Positions 63,063 to 64,000 of a DNA stretch of 64,000 nucleotides are shown here, in pieces (position 1 is the stretch's first letter; each line of letters begins with the position of its first letter). The position numbers and the translations under genes were made by a program. The notes under the pieces were generated by a model. The model saw only the letters and a list, made by a program, of their open reading frames with translations. It searched no databases and was not told the origin of the DNA. Source of the DNA: Istiophorus platypterus (taxonomy: Eukaryota > Chordata > Actinopteri > Istiophoriformes > Istiophoridae); NCBI GenBank assembly GCA_016859345.1, contig CM029120.1, forward strand, positions 25,107,001-25,171,000. The letters run 5' to 3'.

Positions 63063-63735
63063 GCACTTTATTAGGAACACTTGTAAACCTGCTTATTCAA
63101 GCAATTATCCAATTGGCCAATCATGTATAAGCAGTGCAATACATAATCATGCGAATAGAGGTCAGAGCTTTCAGTTAATGTTCACATCAAATATCAGAAT
63201 GAGGTCTAGGTGAATGAGGTCTAGTTAAGCTGACAGGCTAAAGGAACTCAGATAACCCCTCTCTACAACTCGACAGAAATGCTTCTCAGAAGTCCAGACT
63301 GATGGTGGTGTTGTAATGTTGTGGAGTTTTCTTGGCACACTTTGGCCCCTTAACACCAATCAGTTGTGGCTTGAATGTCACAGCCTATCTGAGTATTGTT
63401 GCTGACCATGTGCTACCCTTTATGGCCACAGTTTATCATCTTCTAATGGCTACTTCCAGCAGGATAATACACCATGTCACAAAGCAAAAGTCATCTCAAA
63501 CTGGTTTCATTAACATGACAATGATTTCAGTGGACTTCATTGGCCTACCGAGTCACCAGATCTGGATCCAGTAGAATATCTTTGGGATGTTGTGGAGCAA
63601 GAGATTGGCAGCATTTAAACAGCAGAAATGTAGAAATCAGGCGATGCAATCATGTCAGCATGGAGCAGTATCTTAAAGAAAAGTTTCCAACATCTGGTGG
63701 AATCCATGTCACGAAGAACTGATGTTGTTTGAGAG
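63063..63735 (+). mobile_element. Tc1/mariner-type element, internally deleted and 3'-truncated
   Basis: The left end CACTTTATTAGGAACACTTG is the terminal repeat of a very common fish Tc1-like family. After about 140 bp it skips most of the N-terminal transposase and resumes near ATGGTGGTGTTGTAATGTTG. The frame then reads NVTAYLSIVADHVLPFMATV, and in other frames HVTKQKSSQTGF and SHQIWIQ (degraded HKAKVISNWF and PQSPDLNPIEH). It ends at about 63735 at AGAGCAAAATGAGG without the right inverted repeat. Non-functional. Confidence 0.85.
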
Positions 63736-64000
63736 CAAAATGAGGAATCATCATCATCATCATGATCAACCACCAAATGCAGTTAAGATTACTAAAATAG
63801 CAAATTTTCTGCTATATGTCATATCAACGTACAATACAGTAATAGTACAAATAGAAATCATACAATGATCATTAGACTGACTGTTGTTATTTTAATGATC
63901 ATAATTATATGTATGATTAATATTCTATAGGGAAATATACAAGAACCACATGAACCGCAGGAACCACATCTACTGAGAGACTATTGTCTCAGTAATAGAT
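63736..64000. other. Right edge, nothing recognised
   Basis: A short (ATC)n run at 63748-63768 abuts the transposon break. The remainder is AT-rich and shows no feature. Confidence 0.5.

Noticed and set aside
1..64000. CRISPR arrays, operons, phage or toxin systems
   Set aside because: The window is spliced vertebrate DNA. The only regularly repeated units are microsatellites and dispersed transposon copies.

Overview
The window is vertebrate nuclear DNA, almost certainly from a ray-finned (percomorph-like) teleost. It is AT-rich, its genes are split into many exons with GT-AG introns, it carries (TG)n microsatellites, and about a third of it shows relics of repeat families typical of fish genomes (Tc1/mariner, L2-like and L1-like LINEs, hAT, piggyBac). 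Nothing indicates a bacterial, viral or plasmid system. Every protein match was made by reading translations against remembered family members; no search was run.

Four protein-coding genes can be assembled exon by exon, with reading phase conserved across every junction. (1) enpep, glutamyl aminopeptidase (aminopeptidase A), + strand, 2330-13035: 15 exons covering the C-terminal ~563 residues. The exons with the first ~400 residues, including the HEXXH half of the zinc site, lie upstream of the window. (2) rrh, the visual-pigment-like receptor peropsin, - strand, 30763 down to 18795: 7 exons, complete, 336 residues. (3) cox8, nuclear-encoded mitochondrial cytochrome c oxidase subunit 8, + strand, 33588-35531: 2 exons, 70 residues. 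(4) gnpda2, glucosamine-6-phosphate deaminase, + strand, 38238-43558: 6 coding exons, 275 residues, plus a probable non-coding first exon ending at 37730.

Layout: 1-590 is a LINE fragment inside the large enpep intron. enpep and rrh converge across 13.0-18.8 kb, a stretch holding a broken piggyBac transposase, an L2-like fragment and an unidentified decayed ORF. rrh introns carry a hAT transposase relic, a 994-bp Tc1/mariner-type copy with both inverted repeats, and several LINE and Tc1 fragments. rrh and cox8 are divergent, 2.8 kb apart. An L2-like endonuclease fragment and simple repeats lie just upstream of the gnpda2 promoter. From 43.6 to 64.0 kb I see no gene, only intergenic DNA with LINE and Tc1 pieces, including a Tc1-type element split by an L2-like LINE.

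The four genes do not form one pathway. They act in peptide trimming at the cell surface, retinoid/light sensing, respiration and amino-sugar breakdown. ENPEP and RRH are both on human chromosome 4q25, so their closeness is probably ancestral linkage. I found no convincing undescribed biological system. The least explained item is the decayed acidic ORF interrupted by a repeat at 17.57-18.22 kb.
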